Positions 52,904 through 63,734 of a stretch of DNA of 64,000 bases are shown piece after piece; within the stretch, counting starts at the first letter, position 1, and every line of letters begins with the position of its first letter. Position numbers and translations under genes: made by a program. The notes beneath the pieces were generated by a model, which was not told the DNA's origin, did not search any database, and was given only the letters and a program-made list of their open reading frames with translations. The stretch comes from Burkholderia cepacia ATCC 25416 (GTDB lineage: Bacteria > Pseudomonadota > Gammaproteobacteria > Burkholderiales > Burkholderiaceae): assembly GCF_001411495.1 (NCBI RefSeq), contig NZ_CP012982.1:620001-684000 (forward strand), given 5' to 3'.

Positions 52904-53045
52904 TCGTCATCCGCCGGGGTGGATCGGGTTGCCGCGCGGCCGGCTTCCGCGCATCCGTCGCGCCGATCTCCGGAAACGGCGCGATTCGCGCGCAGGTGTC
53001 GATATGCCCGCGCGTCGCTTTCCCGAGCAGGCCCGCCATGCGTCA

Positions 53046-53831
53046 TCAATACGCGTGCGCCAGATGCGCGGCAAACCCCACCGTCCCCGGCACGATCTCC
53101 TCCTTCAGCGTCAACGCCGGAATCTCGTAATCGCCCGCGTTCTGTCGCCGGAACGGAATCGGCTGCGCGGTCCACAACGCATCGAGACGCTTGCCGAGCG
53201 CCGCACGCGTTTCGTCGAAGCGCGCGTCGTTCATCTTGCCCGTCCGGTAGATCACGAACGGCGGCAGCACGTCGAACCCCGGGTAATACAAGATCCCGTG
53301 CTGGATCGGAAACAGCACGTCGTCGATCGGCCCGTTGATGCCGCGCGGGCTGTAGTGCGATTCCCACCCGCCTGCCGTGACGATCAGCATCGCCCGCTTG
53401 CCGGCCAGCGCCCCTTCGCCGTAGCGGTTGCCCCAGCGCGTCTCCGAATGCTCGCCGACGCCGTAAGCAAAACCGTACGCATACACACGCTCGACCCAGC
53501 CCTTCATGATCGCCGGCATCGAGAACCACCACAGCGGAAACTGCAGGATCACCGCGTCGGCCCACTTCAGCTTCTCCTGCTCGCGCGCGATATCTTCACT
53601 TTGCGTGCCGGCCGCGAATGCGTGCTTCGAGTCGAGCGACGGATCGAACCGCGCGTCGGGTGCGCGACCGGTCACGTCGTTCGCATCGAACGCCGCCTTC
53701 CAGTTCATCGCATACAGATCCGTCACCTGCACCGCGTGGCCGGCCGCTTCGAGATGCTCGACGGCAAAGTCGCGCAGCGCGCCGTTCAGCGAGCGCGGTT
53801 CGGGATGGGCATAAACGATCAGCACATTCAT
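53046..53831 (-). CDS. NAD(P)H:quinone oxidoreductase-like flavoprotein
   Basis: 261 residues from ATG 53831 (MNVLIVYAHPEPRSLNGAL) with AAAGGAG 8 nt upstream; GTG nine bases earlier is possible. Flavodoxin-like fold with VILQFPLWWFSMPAIMKGWVERVYAYGFAYG and MLIVTAGGWESHYSPRGINGPIDDVLFPIQHG, the NQO1/MdaB/KefF pattern for two-electron quinone reduction with FMN or FAD. Divergent from a LysR gene that probably controls it. Confidence 0.9.
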   Translation of the reverse strand: MNVLIVYAHPEPRSLNGALRDFAVEHLEAAGHAVQVTDLYAMNWKAAFDANDVTGRAPDARFDPSLDSKHAFAAGTQSEDIAREQEKLKWADAVILQFPLWWFSMPAIMKGWVERVYAYGFAYGVGEHSETRWGNRYGEGALAGKRAMLIVTAGGWESHYSPRGINGPIDDVLFPIQHGILYYPGFDVLPPFVIYRTGKMNDARFDETRAALGKRLDALWTAQPIPFRRQNAGDYEIPALTLKEEIVPGTVGFAAHLAHAY

Positions 53832-53917
53832 GTTCGTCACTCCTTTGATTGAATGACTACAGGATGCCGCCGTCGAAGGTATATTTGAAATGAATTCCTG
53901 ATATTCCAGGTATAGCC

Positions 53918-54811
53918 ATGAATAATCTCAGACGACTCGACCTGAACCTGCTCGTCACGCTGGACGTGCTGCTCGCCGAGCACAACGTCACGCGCGCGGC
54001 CGAGAAACTGAACATGTCGCAGCCGTCGGTGAGCGTGCAGTTGCAAAAACTGCGCGACCTGTTCGGCGATCCGCTGCTGTTGCCGGGGCCGCGCGGGATG
54101 CGGCCGACCGCGCGCGCGGAAACGCTGCGCGAGCCGTTGCGCGATGCGCTCGAAGCCGTCGAGCGCGCGGTGGTTCCGGCCACACCGTTCGATCCGGCGA
54201 CCGCGACGAACACGTGGCGCGTGGCCGCGACCGACTACGGCGAATCGACGATCGTGCTGCCCGCGCTGCACACGCTGCGCTCGGCCGCGCCCGGTACGCG
54301 GCTCGCCGTCGTCGAACTCGCGCCGCCGCGCATCGAGCAGGACGCCGAACGAAACGGCATCGACCTCGCCTTTCATACGACGGAAGGGTCGCCGGCCGGC
54401 ATGCGGCGCCTGCCGCTGTTCGTCGAGCGTTATGTGCTCATCGGCCGCGCCGGGCATCCGAAGCTGAAGCGGCGCCCCACGCTCGCGCAGTTCGGCACGC
54501 TCGAACACGTGATCGTGTCGCCCGATGGCGGCGGCTTCTTCGGCGTGACGGACGAAGCGCTCGCGAAGGTCGGTGCCGTGCGGCGCGTCGTGCTGTCCGT
54601 GCCGCACTTCCTGTTCGTGATGTCGGCGGTCGCGAGCACCGATCTCGTCGCGATGCTGCCCGAGCGACTGGTGCGCGACGTGCCTGCGTTGCGTGTGGTG
54701 GACGCACCGGTCGAGGTGCCCGGCTATGAAATGTCGATGCTGTGGCACGAGCGCGTGCATCGCGACCCGGCGCACCGGTGGCTGCGGGAGACCATCGCGG
54801 CGGCGGTCTGA
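53918..54811 (+). CDS. LysR-family regulator (PcpR/NodD-like), divergent from the quinone reductase
   Basis: 297 residues. MNNLRRLDLNLLVTLDVLLAEHNVTRAAEKLNMSQPSVSVQLQKLRDLFGDPLLLPGPRGMRPT is a complete LysR DNA-binding region; the C-terminal half is the effector-binding domain (TDYGESTIVLPALHTLRSAAP). The 86-bp gap to the divergent reductase gene makes it the obvious regulator of that gene. Ligand unknown, possibly a quinone. Confidence 0.91.
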   Translation: MNNLRRLDLNLLVTLDVLLAEHNVTRAAEKLNMSQPSVSVQLQKLRDLFGDPLLLPGPRGMRPTARAETLREPLRDALEAVERAVVPATPFDPATATNTWRVAATDYGESTIVLPALHTLRSAAPGTRLAVVELAPPRIEQDAERNGIDLAFHTTEGSPAGMRRLPLFVERYVLIGRAGHPKLKRRPTLAQFGTLEHVIVSPDGGGFFGVTDEALAKVGAVRRVVLSVPHFLFVMSAVASTDLVAMLPERLVRDVPALRVVDAPVEVPGYEMSMLWHERVHRDPAHRWLRETIAAAV

Positions 54812-54856
54812 CACGGCCCGGTTGCCGGACGGCTGCCATCTGCTGTCATCGGGGGC

Positions 54857-54892
54857 TTGAAAGTGCGCCGATCACTGTATATATTTACAGTG
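54857..54892 (+). promoter_or_regulatory. LexA (SOS) operator overlapping a sigma-70 promoter
   Basis: TTGAAA (54857-54862) and TATATT (54880-54885) are 17 bp apart. The -10 lies inside CACTGTATATATTTACAGTG (54873-54892), a near-perfect match to the LexA consensus CTG(TA)5CAG, which holds in beta-proteobacteria. LexA binding would block this promoter, so the downstream gene at 54949 should be SOS-induced. Confidence 0.82.
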
Positions 54893-54948
54893 TTTCTGCG
54901 TCATTTGACCCGAATTCCGTCCCCGAGGCGGTCTTTAGTGAGGCGACC

Positions 54949-55359
54949 ATGTTTCAGTCATCCGCATTCGATCCCGAGCAACCCGGCTTCAATCCCGTCC
55001 ACTTCGAGCGCGCCGCGCGGCAGGCGGTCGTCGATCTTCAGCGTGTCGTCGGCGGCCCCGCGCAGCGGGCGCTCGGCTTGCGGCGCCGCAGCCACCCGGC
55101 CGCCGTCCGCACGATGAGCTGGCAGGCGCTGCTGAATGTCGAGGAGCTGGCGTTCTCGAACTCCGGCTTCCTGAACCGCAACGATCCGACGGTCGTCGAC
55201 GCCTTCATCCGGCTGCGCGACAGCCGGATGGTCGCCGCGGACGTCGAGGAAGCCGTCGACTGGAAGCGCGACGACGACGATTTGCCCGCCGTTTATCTGA
55301 TCGTCAAGGCGATGCTGGAAGCGGAAGAGCGCGAGACGCAACACGCCGAGATGGAGTGA
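54949..55359 (+). CDS. Uncharacterised protein under an SOS-type promoter
   Basis: 136 residues from ATG 54949, with AGTGAGG (54937-54943) before it. No domain recognised. MFQSSAFDPEQPGFNPVHFERAARQAVVDLQRVVGG, then MSWQALLNVEELAFSNSGFLNRNDPTVVDAFIRLRDSRMVAADVEEAVDWKRDDDDLPAVYLIVKAMLEAEERE: largely helical, acidic C-terminal half, no signal or membrane segment. It is alone, not next to imuA, imuB or dnaE2 genes. The LexA box upstream implies DNA-damage induction; its activity is unknown and could be repair, cell-division control or toxin-like. Confidence 0.82.
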   Translation: MFQSSAFDPEQPGFNPVHFERAARQAVVDLQRVVGGPAQRALGLRRRSHPAAVRTMSWQALLNVEELAFSNSGFLNRNDPTVVDAFIRLRDSRMVAADVEEAVDWKRDDDDLPAVYLIVKAMLEAEERETQHAEME

Positions 55360-55383
55360 CGGCGGCGACGCGCGGCCGTCCCG

Positions 55384-58575
<3,192 letters not shown>

Positions 58576-58672
58576 TGCAGGGCCGCGACCGGCACGAGGT
58601 GCCGGCCCGTGATTTCATCGGTATGATCAATCCCACGCCCAAGCGGCGCCGACCGGCGCACTCTCCCGCCCC

Positions 58673-59218
58673 ATGCCCAATCACACCACGCTGATCGAGT
58701 CGACGATCGACCGTATCGATACGAACCTCGTCCGGATCAAGGCCGACATCAGGAAAGCGCCGCTTTATCGCCTGACGATGCAGAACGCCTGCTACTTCAT
58801 CGCCGCCGACGATTTCGACGCAGAGGCGTTCAAGCAGATCGATCGATTGAAGCCCGGGATGGCCGTGCGCGCGTGCATCTTCAACGATCGCGGCCGTCAC
58901 CGGATCGCGTGGCTCAGAAGCAGCGACCTGGCGATCGCGCCTTACGATGCGCTCGGACAAAGGGACGGCAACCTGACGCTGCTCACATGGGCGTCGATCG
59001 TCTTCGTGCTGAGCCTGCTGATCGGTGCCGCCGTGTTCAGATCGGGCTGGGCGTTCGTCGGCGCCCTGGCCTTGCTCGCGAGCATCATCAGCCTGCTGGG
59101 TATCCTGCTCGCGATCGCGGGGCTGTCCGATCTGGTATTCCGGCCTCAGCGTCGCGAGGCGCAGGAAAAGTGGCGGTACGAACCCGCCGGGTTCACGACG
59201 GAACGGAGCAACGGATGA
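58673..59218 (+). CDS. Small membrane protein, first of a coupled pair
   Basis: 181 residues. A soluble N-terminal half (TLIESTIDRIDTNLVRIKADIRKAPLYRLTMQNACYFIAADDFDAEAFKQIDRLKPGMAVRACIFNDRGR) precedes two closely spaced hydrophobic helices (about 105-150: WASIVFVLSLLIGAAVF, AFVGALALLASIISLLGIL). No known family recognised. The N-terminal part resembles small OB-like/SH3 domains in having alternating hydrophobic strands. Its stop overlaps the next start by 4 bp (ATGA), so the two proteins are probably made together and may interact. Confidence 0.7.
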   Translation: MPNHTTLIESTIDRIDTNLVRIKADIRKAPLYRLTMQNACYFIAADDFDAEAFKQIDRLKPGMAVRACIFNDRGRHRIAWLRSSDLAIAPYDALGQRDGNLTLLTWASIVFVLSLLIGAAVFRSGWAFVGALALLASIISLLGILLAIAGLSDLVFRPQRREAQEKWRYEPAGFTTERSNG

Positions 59219-59817
59219 CCGGTCGCACCATGCAAATCGCATCCGGCCGCGTGACGTCCGTCAGCCAGAAGACGATCACTACGCAGGTCTGGAGCAACAA
59301 TCTCGGCTGGACGACGCAAGGCATCGAGGAGATCGCGCTGCAGCTCGACACGTTCGACGCGCCGCTCACGCTCGTGACCGGCGCCACGCGCAGCCTGTTC
59401 ATCGTCGCGGGCGATCGGCTGGAGGTGGCATACGCTGAAGGCCCGGATCGCCCGGCCATCTACGGCATCCGCAACGCGACCGACGCCTCGGTGTATCTGG
59501 TTCGACCCGCGAAAGTCGCCGGGGCCCGCATCGATGTGTTCGCGACGCTATTCCTGCTGGTCGTCGTCGTCTTCGTTCTCGGCATCATGTCCGCGGTGTC
59601 GCGCAGCCTCGACGGGATGCTCGACACGTTCGCGTGGTTCGCAGGGGGCGCGATCGGGTTCTTCCTGCTGAGCACGATCCTGCGCACCGTGTTCGGCGTG
59701 ATCGTGTGGCCCGAGATCCGGCGGCTCAGGCAGCCCGGCGGCAAGCGCGAGATGAACGCCGCAAGGCAGGCGCTGTCGATCGCGAACGACGATACGCCGA
59801 ACATCCGTTTTCTCTGA
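59215..59817 (+). CDS. Small membrane protein, second of a coupled pair
   Basis: 200 residues from ATG 59215, overlapping the previous stop. A soluble beta-rich N-terminal half (ASGRVTSVSQKTITTQVWSNNLGWTTQGIEEIALQLDTFDAPLTLVTGATRSLFIVAGDRLEVAYAEG) precedes two helices (VFATLFLLVVVVFVLGIMSAV, FAWFAGGAIGFFLLSTIL). The two neighbours share this soluble-then-two-helix layout, which suggests they are distant paralogues; no domain is recognised. Possibly a small envelope complex of unknown role. Confidence 0.7.
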   Translation: MTGRTMQIASGRVTSVSQKTITTQVWSNNLGWTTQGIEEIALQLDTFDAPLTLVTGATRSLFIVAGDRLEVAYAEGPDRPAIYGIRNATDASVYLVRPAKVAGARIDVFATLFLLVVVVFVLGIMSAVSRSLDGMLDTFAWFAGGAIGFFLLSTILRTVFGVIVWPEIRRLRQPGGKREMNAARQALSIANDDTPNIRFL

Positions 59818-59837
59818 CGCGATACGCACGCGACGCG

Positions 59838-60287
59838 TCAGCAACCGACGACGATCCGCGCCCCACCGTCCCCCTCGCCCGCCTCGATCCGCACCTCGCC
59901 AGTCGCGGCGACGATCGCGTCGTACACGTCATCGGTCACGCACACCACCGGCACCGCGATCGCATACAGCTCGGCCGCCACGATCGCGCCGATCGAGATG
60001 ATCAGGTCGCGCTCCTTCAGCACGATCCCGACCGGCCCCGTGCCGTTGCGCACGGCTTCCGCGAGCACGCTGCTGCTCGAACTCGAGCCCTTCGCGTGCG
60101 GCATCACCATCACCTTGCCGGCGAGGCTCGCACCGGCCTGCGGATGCCCGCGATCGACGATCTTTCCCGCGCCCGAATCGTAGCCGCCCCAGAAACTGAG
60201 CGGCTTGTCGAGCACGAACGCGCGCGCGCATGCGCTGCCCGGCACGAGCGTGTCGCCCGTCAAGCCCTTGCCCGTCGTTTCAGTCAT
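59838..60287 (-). CDS. Aconitase X swivelling (small) subunit
   Basis: 149 residues, DUF126 family: ACARAFVLDKPLSFWGGYDSGAGKIVDRGHPQAGASLAGKVMVMPHAKGSSSSSSVLAEAVRNGTGPVGIVLKERDLIISIGAIVAAELYAIAVPVV. The GSSSSS loop is the conserved active-site serine region. With the large subunit it forms aconitase X, which in bacteria has been shown to be cis-3-hydroxy-L-proline dehydratase. Overlaps the large subunit by 8 bp. Confidence 0.93.
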   Translation of the reverse strand: MTETTGKGLTGDTLVPGSACARAFVLDKPLSFWGGYDSGAGKIVDRGHPQAGASLAGKVMVMPHAKGSSSSSSVLAEAVRNGTGPVGIVLKERDLIISIGAIVAAELYAIAVPVVCVTDDVYDAIVAATGEVRIEAGEGDGGARIVVGC

Positions 60288-61527
60288 CGAATCGCACCTT
60301 TCCTTCGAACGCCGACCGCACGCATTCGCGCATGCTGCCGTACGCGACCGTCACGCCGATGTTCGCGGGCGCATACGACGCCCATTTCCCCGAATTGGTC
60401 ATCACCAGCCCTGACAGTTGCTTCATCACCGGCGTGATGTACGTGCAGGTGTCGACGACGATCTGAATGCCGCGCGCGGCGAATTTTTCCGCGAGGCCGG
60501 CTTCCTCCAGCTCCCACAAGATGAAGCGGCTCGTGTTCACGTAGAAATCGCAGGCCGGCTTGCCGTCGAACGCGTCGAGCAAGGTGCCGAGCGTGCGGAA
60601 TTCGGCCAGCGAGAAATGCGGCGTGCCGAGCGCCACCGCGACGAGTGCGTCGCCGGCCGCGCCGTGGTTCAGCGTGCGGCGAATCTCGTCGAGATCGGCC
60701 ATCGCGACGTCGACCGTGCGTTGCGCCGCCTGCCCGTGCAACGCCGCGTCGAGCGTCGGCGCCTCGGGTGTGATGCCCACCGCATGGAACAGCGCGACGG
60801 CGCCGCTCGAGGCGGCCGCCGCGCCCAGCGCCTTGAGTTCGTCTTCGGTGGTATCCGCCGGCAGCCCGACGATCGCGGGCACGATCGCGCCCGCGATCCT
60901 GCCGATCAGCAGCCCGAGCGCGGCGAAATAAATGTCGCGCGACGGCAGGCGGCTGAAGTCCGGCGCGTTGAACACGATCCGCGCGGCGCGGTTCGCTTCG
61001 ACATGCAGCCCCGCATACGGCGCGCGCCCGGTGATCGCGGCAGCCAGGTCGAGAAAATCGCCATACCGGCTGGTGCGCGCGCCGAGCACCGAGTTCGCGA
61101 ACACGATCGCGTTCGATTCGGCCCACGCGATCTGCTCGCCTTTCGCGGGACGGTTCTTCAGTTGATACGGCGCGCACGTGAAGCTCGATTCGCAGCCGAG
61201 TTGCAGATGCGCGTCCATCAGGCGCTGCGCGTCGCGCTGGATCGTGCGGTCGCCGTGGTACAGCTCGGGATGGATCAGGTCGAGCGACCCGACGTTCAGC
61301 GTGGTCGGCACCGCGACCTTCGCGCCGGTGTCGACGAAATATTCGACGAAGTCGAGGCTCGTCCGGCCGTGGTAAAGGCAGCCGTCGATATGCGCGGACG
61401 TGATGTCGATCAGGTGCGGCGCGGACATCACCTGCGCCGTGCGTGCGACGATCCGCATCGCGCGCGCGACGCCATCGCCGTAATCCCCGCGCAGCATGGC
61501 GCTGTCGCGGTCACTCAACTGCAGCAT
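60280..61527 (-). CDS. Aconitase X catalytic (large) subunit
   Basis: 415 residues, DUF521 family: HIDGCLYHGRTSLDFVEYFVDTGAKVAVPTTLNVGSLDL, then the metal/Fe-S cysteines in MDAHLQLGCESSFTCAPYQL, CDFYVNTSR and VDTCTYITP. The separate large and small subunits match the heteromeric bacterial enzyme LhpI. Substrate probably cis-3-hydroxy-L-proline; no proline racemase, reductase or transporter genes are adjacent, so the pathway context is missing. The upstream terminator isolates it from marR. Confidence 0.93.
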   Translation of the reverse strand: MLQLSDRDSAMLRGDYGDGVARAMRIVARTAQVMSAPHLIDITSAHIDGCLYHGRTSLDFVEYFVDTGAKVAVPTTLNVGSLDLIHPELYHGDRTIQRDAQRLMDAHLQLGCESSFTCAPYQLKNRPAKGEQIAWAESNAIVFANSVLGARTSRYGDFLDLAAAITGRAPYAGLHVEANRAARIVFNAPDFSRLPSRDIYFAALGLLIGRIAGAIVPAIVGLPADTTEDELKALGAAAASSGAVALFHAVGITPEAPTLDAALHGQAAQRTVDVAMADLDEIRRTLNHGAAGDALVAVALGTPHFSLAEFRTLGTLLDAFDGKPACDFYVNTSRFILWELEEAGLAEKFAARGIQIVVDTCTYITPVMKQLSGLVMTNSGKWASYAPANIGVTVAYGSMRECVRSAFEGKVRFDD

Positions 61528-61595
61528 CGGTTGCTCCTCTGACGCGTGCCGGCGGCGCCGGCCCGTGAAATCCGTCAGGGGACTCTACAACTGGG

Positions 61596-61634
61596 AATAA
61601 AAACTGTCCAGATCCGCGTCGATCTGGACAGTTT
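61596..61634 (-). terminator. Terminator of the first marR gene
   Basis: AAACTGTCCAGATC (61601-61614) pairs perfectly with 61621-61634 (14 bp, 6-nt loop); on the minus strand the stem is followed by TTT then A TT (A-run 61598-61602 on +). Confidence 0.75.
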
Positions 61635-61712
61635 AAAAAACCAATTTCAGCCATATAGCGTCACCGAAGTGGGCAATGGCTCGAATTCCGCTCCAGTTTG
61701 CCGCCGGTTCGT

Positions 61713-62141
61713 CTAGCGTTCCGCGGTCACGCTGAACAGCTCGTCGCGCAGCGCCTTCGCGCGGTCGCGTCCGAACTGCGTCTCGAATTCGTCCTGCGCG
61801 GCCTGCCACGCAACCAGCGCCCGCGCGAACGTGCGCTCGCCCGGCTTCGTGAGGCTCAACGCATGCGCACGCGCATCGTGCTCGGACGCGGCCGTCGCGA
61901 CGAAGCCGTCGCGCTGCAGCGGCTTCAGCGCACGCAGCAGCGTCGTGCGGTCCATCACGAGGCTATCGGCGAGTTCGCTCATCAGCAGGCCGGGCCTGCG
62001 CGTCAGGTTCGACATGATCGAGAACTGGGCGGGCGTGACGCCAACCGGGGCCAGATGGCGTTCGTACAGTTGCGTGACGAAGCGCGCCGCCTGACGCAGC
62101 GCGAGACAGTTGCACGCCTGGGCAATCGAGGTGTCGTTCAT
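61713..62141 (-). CDS. MarR-family transcriptional regulator (copy 1)
   Basis: 142 residues. Winged-helix: ALRQAARFVTQLYERHLAPVGVTPAQFSIMSNLTRRPGLLMSELADSLVMDRTTLLRALKPLQRDGFV, then the wing SEHDARAHALSLTKPGERTF. Strongly similar to the second copy at 63235-63666, so the two are paralogues. The operator at 62151-62172 lies 10 bp upstream of its start, suggesting autorepression; it is divergent from a LysR gene. Confidence 0.92.
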   Translation of the reverse strand: MNDTSIAQACNCLALRQAARFVTQLYERHLAPVGVTPAQFSIMSNLTRRPGLLMSELADSLVMDRTTLLRALKPLQRDGFVATAASEHDARAHALSLTKPGERTFARALVAWQAAQDEFETQFGRDRAKALRDELFSVTAER

Positions 62142-62150
62142 GCCTCGCAA

Positions 62151-62172
62151 TTTATATGTGCATATGCATAAA
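62151..62172. promoter_or_regulatory. MarR-type operator, site 1
   Basis: TTTATATGTGCATATGCATAAA: perfect core palindrome TGCATATGCA (62159-62168) flanked by TTTAT/ATAAA. Between marR copy 1 (starts at 62141, minus) and the LysR gene (62233, plus). Shares 14 of 17 positions with site 2 and 13 of 17 with site 3. Confidence 0.75.
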
Positions 62173-62232
62173 GTCAATGTACACTCCGCCGTAACCAGGC
62201 CGGCGGCCGGCCCTCGCGTCAAGGAGACGAAC

Positions 62233-63153
62233 ATGGACTACATCGACAAGCTGCGGATCTTCCGGTCGGTGGTGGAGCTGCGCAGCTTCACGCGCGCAGC
62301 CGACATGCTCGGCCTCGCCCGGCCTGTCGTGTCGCGCGCGGTCGCGGATCTCGAAGCGCGCTTCGGCAGCCGGCTGCTGCACCGGACCACGCGCCAGGTG
62401 TCGCTGACCGAAACCGCCGAGCGCATCTATGAGCGCTGCGCGGCCGTGCTGGACGAGCTCGACTCGCTCGAAGCGGAAGCGCAGTCGCCGACGCGCGAGC
62501 CCGAAGGCCTGTTGCGGCTCGTCGCGCACACGACGGCCGCGCTGAACCGGCTGGTGCCGCTGATCGCCGGCTTCAAGGCCGCGCACCCGAAGGTGCGCCT
62601 CGACGTGACGCTGACCGAGCGCCCGGTCGATCTCGTCGGCGAAGGCTACGACATCGGCATCGTCGTGCCGTACATGCTGACGAGCGAAACGACCGTCGTG
62701 CGGCTGGTCGAACGCATTCCGGTCGTGATCGTCGCGACACCCGCGTACCTGCGCGCGCATTCGCATCCCCAAGCGCCGGCCGATCTGGCCGACCATCCGT
62801 TCGTGCCGATGTCGCCGTCGCTGCGGCGGCCCGCCTTGTCGTTCCGCATCGACGGCGACACGCTGACCGTGCCGTTCCGCTTCGACATCTCGTCGAACAG
62901 CCCCGTCTTCAACCGCGAAATGGTGATGCACGACTTCGGCATCGGCGTCGTGCCGAAAACGCTCGTCGGGGACGAACTCGCGTCGGGCGCGCTCGTGCAA
63001 CTGCTGCCGGACGCCGATCTCGTCGATGCCTTCGTCGAGATCAAGCTCGCGTACGCGAACCGCGCGCTGCTGCCCGCGAAGGTCAAGGCGTTCATCGACT
63101 ACACGGCCGCCTACTGCGACCGCGAAGGCTGGATCGTTCCGGCGGCCGCCTGA
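62233..63153 (+). CDS. LysR-family regulator (CrgA/DsdC-like)
   Basis: 306 residues from ATG 62233, AAGGAG at 62221-62226. DNA-binding region MDYIDKLRIFRSVVELRSFTRAADMLGLARPVVSRAVADLEARFGSRLLHRTTRQVSLT; effector domain with DIGIVVPYMLTSETTVVRL. Typical of regulators of aldehyde/efflux genes. Divergent from marR copy 1 and probably sharing operator site 1. Confidence 0.9.
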   Translation: MDYIDKLRIFRSVVELRSFTRAADMLGLARPVVSRAVADLEARFGSRLLHRTTRQVSLTETAERIYERCAAVLDELDSLEAEAQSPTREPEGLLRLVAHTTAALNRLVPLIAGFKAAHPKVRLDVTLTERPVDLVGEGYDIGIVVPYMLTSETTVVRLVERIPVVIVATPAYLRAHSHPQAPADLADHPFVPMSPSLRRPALSFRIDGDTLTVPFRFDISSNSPVFNREMVMHDFGIGVVPKTLVGDELASGALVQLLPDADLVDAFVEIKLAYANRALLPAKVKAFIDYTAAYCDREGWIVPAAA

Positions 63154-63223
63154 CGCCGATTGGTACAGCCGTGACAACAATCTGATCCCGCGCCTCCGCT
63201 CGCTTCACGCCGTATTGCCACCT

Positions 63224-63240
63224 AACATGTGCACATGCAC
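63224..63240. promoter_or_regulatory. MarR-type operator, site 2
   Basis: ATGTGCACATGCACAAG around the core palindrome CATGTGCACATG (63226-63237). It overlaps the start of marR copy 2 (GTG 63229 or ATG 63235), so binding would block transcription start or translation initiation of that gene. Confidence 0.7.
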
Positions 63241-63666
63241 AAGACAACGCTCACCGATGACGATTGCTTCGCGGTCCGGCAAGCCGCCCGGCGAATCTCG
63301 CAGTTCTACGAGCGCTATCTGTCGCGCGCGGGCGTCACGCCATCGCAATACAGCATTCTCGCGCTGCTGCGCGACCGGCCCGGCCTGACGATGGCGACCT
63401 TGTCGAGCGTGCTGGTGATCGAACGCACCGCGCTGCTGCGCGCGCTCAAGCCGCTCGTCGGCGCGGCGCTGGTGGCGGGCCGGATCGAGCCGCCGTGCCG
63501 CGGCCAGACGTTCGCACTCACCGAGCACGGCGAAACCAAGGTCGCCGATGCGCACGTGCACTGGCTCGCCGCGCAGGAGGCATTCGAGCGGTGTTTCGGG
63601 TCGGCGCAGGCGGCCCGCCTCAGAGACGAATTGTTCCGGATCACGCACAACCTGCCGGAACGCTGA
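63235..63666 (+). CDS. MarR-family transcriptional regulator (copy 2)
   Basis: 143 residues from ATG 63235 (MHKTTLTDDDCFAVRQAARRISQFYERYLSRAGVTPSQYSILALLRDRPGL); a GTG six bases earlier is possible. Winged helix TMATLSSVLVIERTALLRALKPLVGAALVAGRIEPPCRGQTFAL; note the second position of the wing lacks the usual Asp/Arg and shows PPCRGQ. About half identical to copy 1. There is no ribosome site before the start, which overlaps operator site 2. Confidence 0.9.
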   Translation: MHKTTLTDDDCFAVRQAARRISQFYERYLSRAGVTPSQYSILALLRDRPGLTMATLSSVLVIERTALLRALKPLVGAALVAGRIEPPCRGQTFALTEHGETKVADAHVHWLAAQEAFERCFGSAQAARLRDELFRITHNLPER

Positions 63667-63708
63667 TTGACGACTTCCCCGACGGACGGCACGCCGTCTT
63701 TCGTTTTG

Positions 63709-63727
63709 ATACGTGCATATACATAGG
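63709..63727 (+). promoter_or_regulatory. MarR-type operator, site 3
   Basis: TACGTGCATATACATAGG (63710-63727), matching the site 1 core at 9 of 10 positions. Eight base pairs before the HlyD/EmrA start (63735), so repression of the pump operon is expected. Confidence 0.7.
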
Positions 63728-63734
63728 TGAATCG

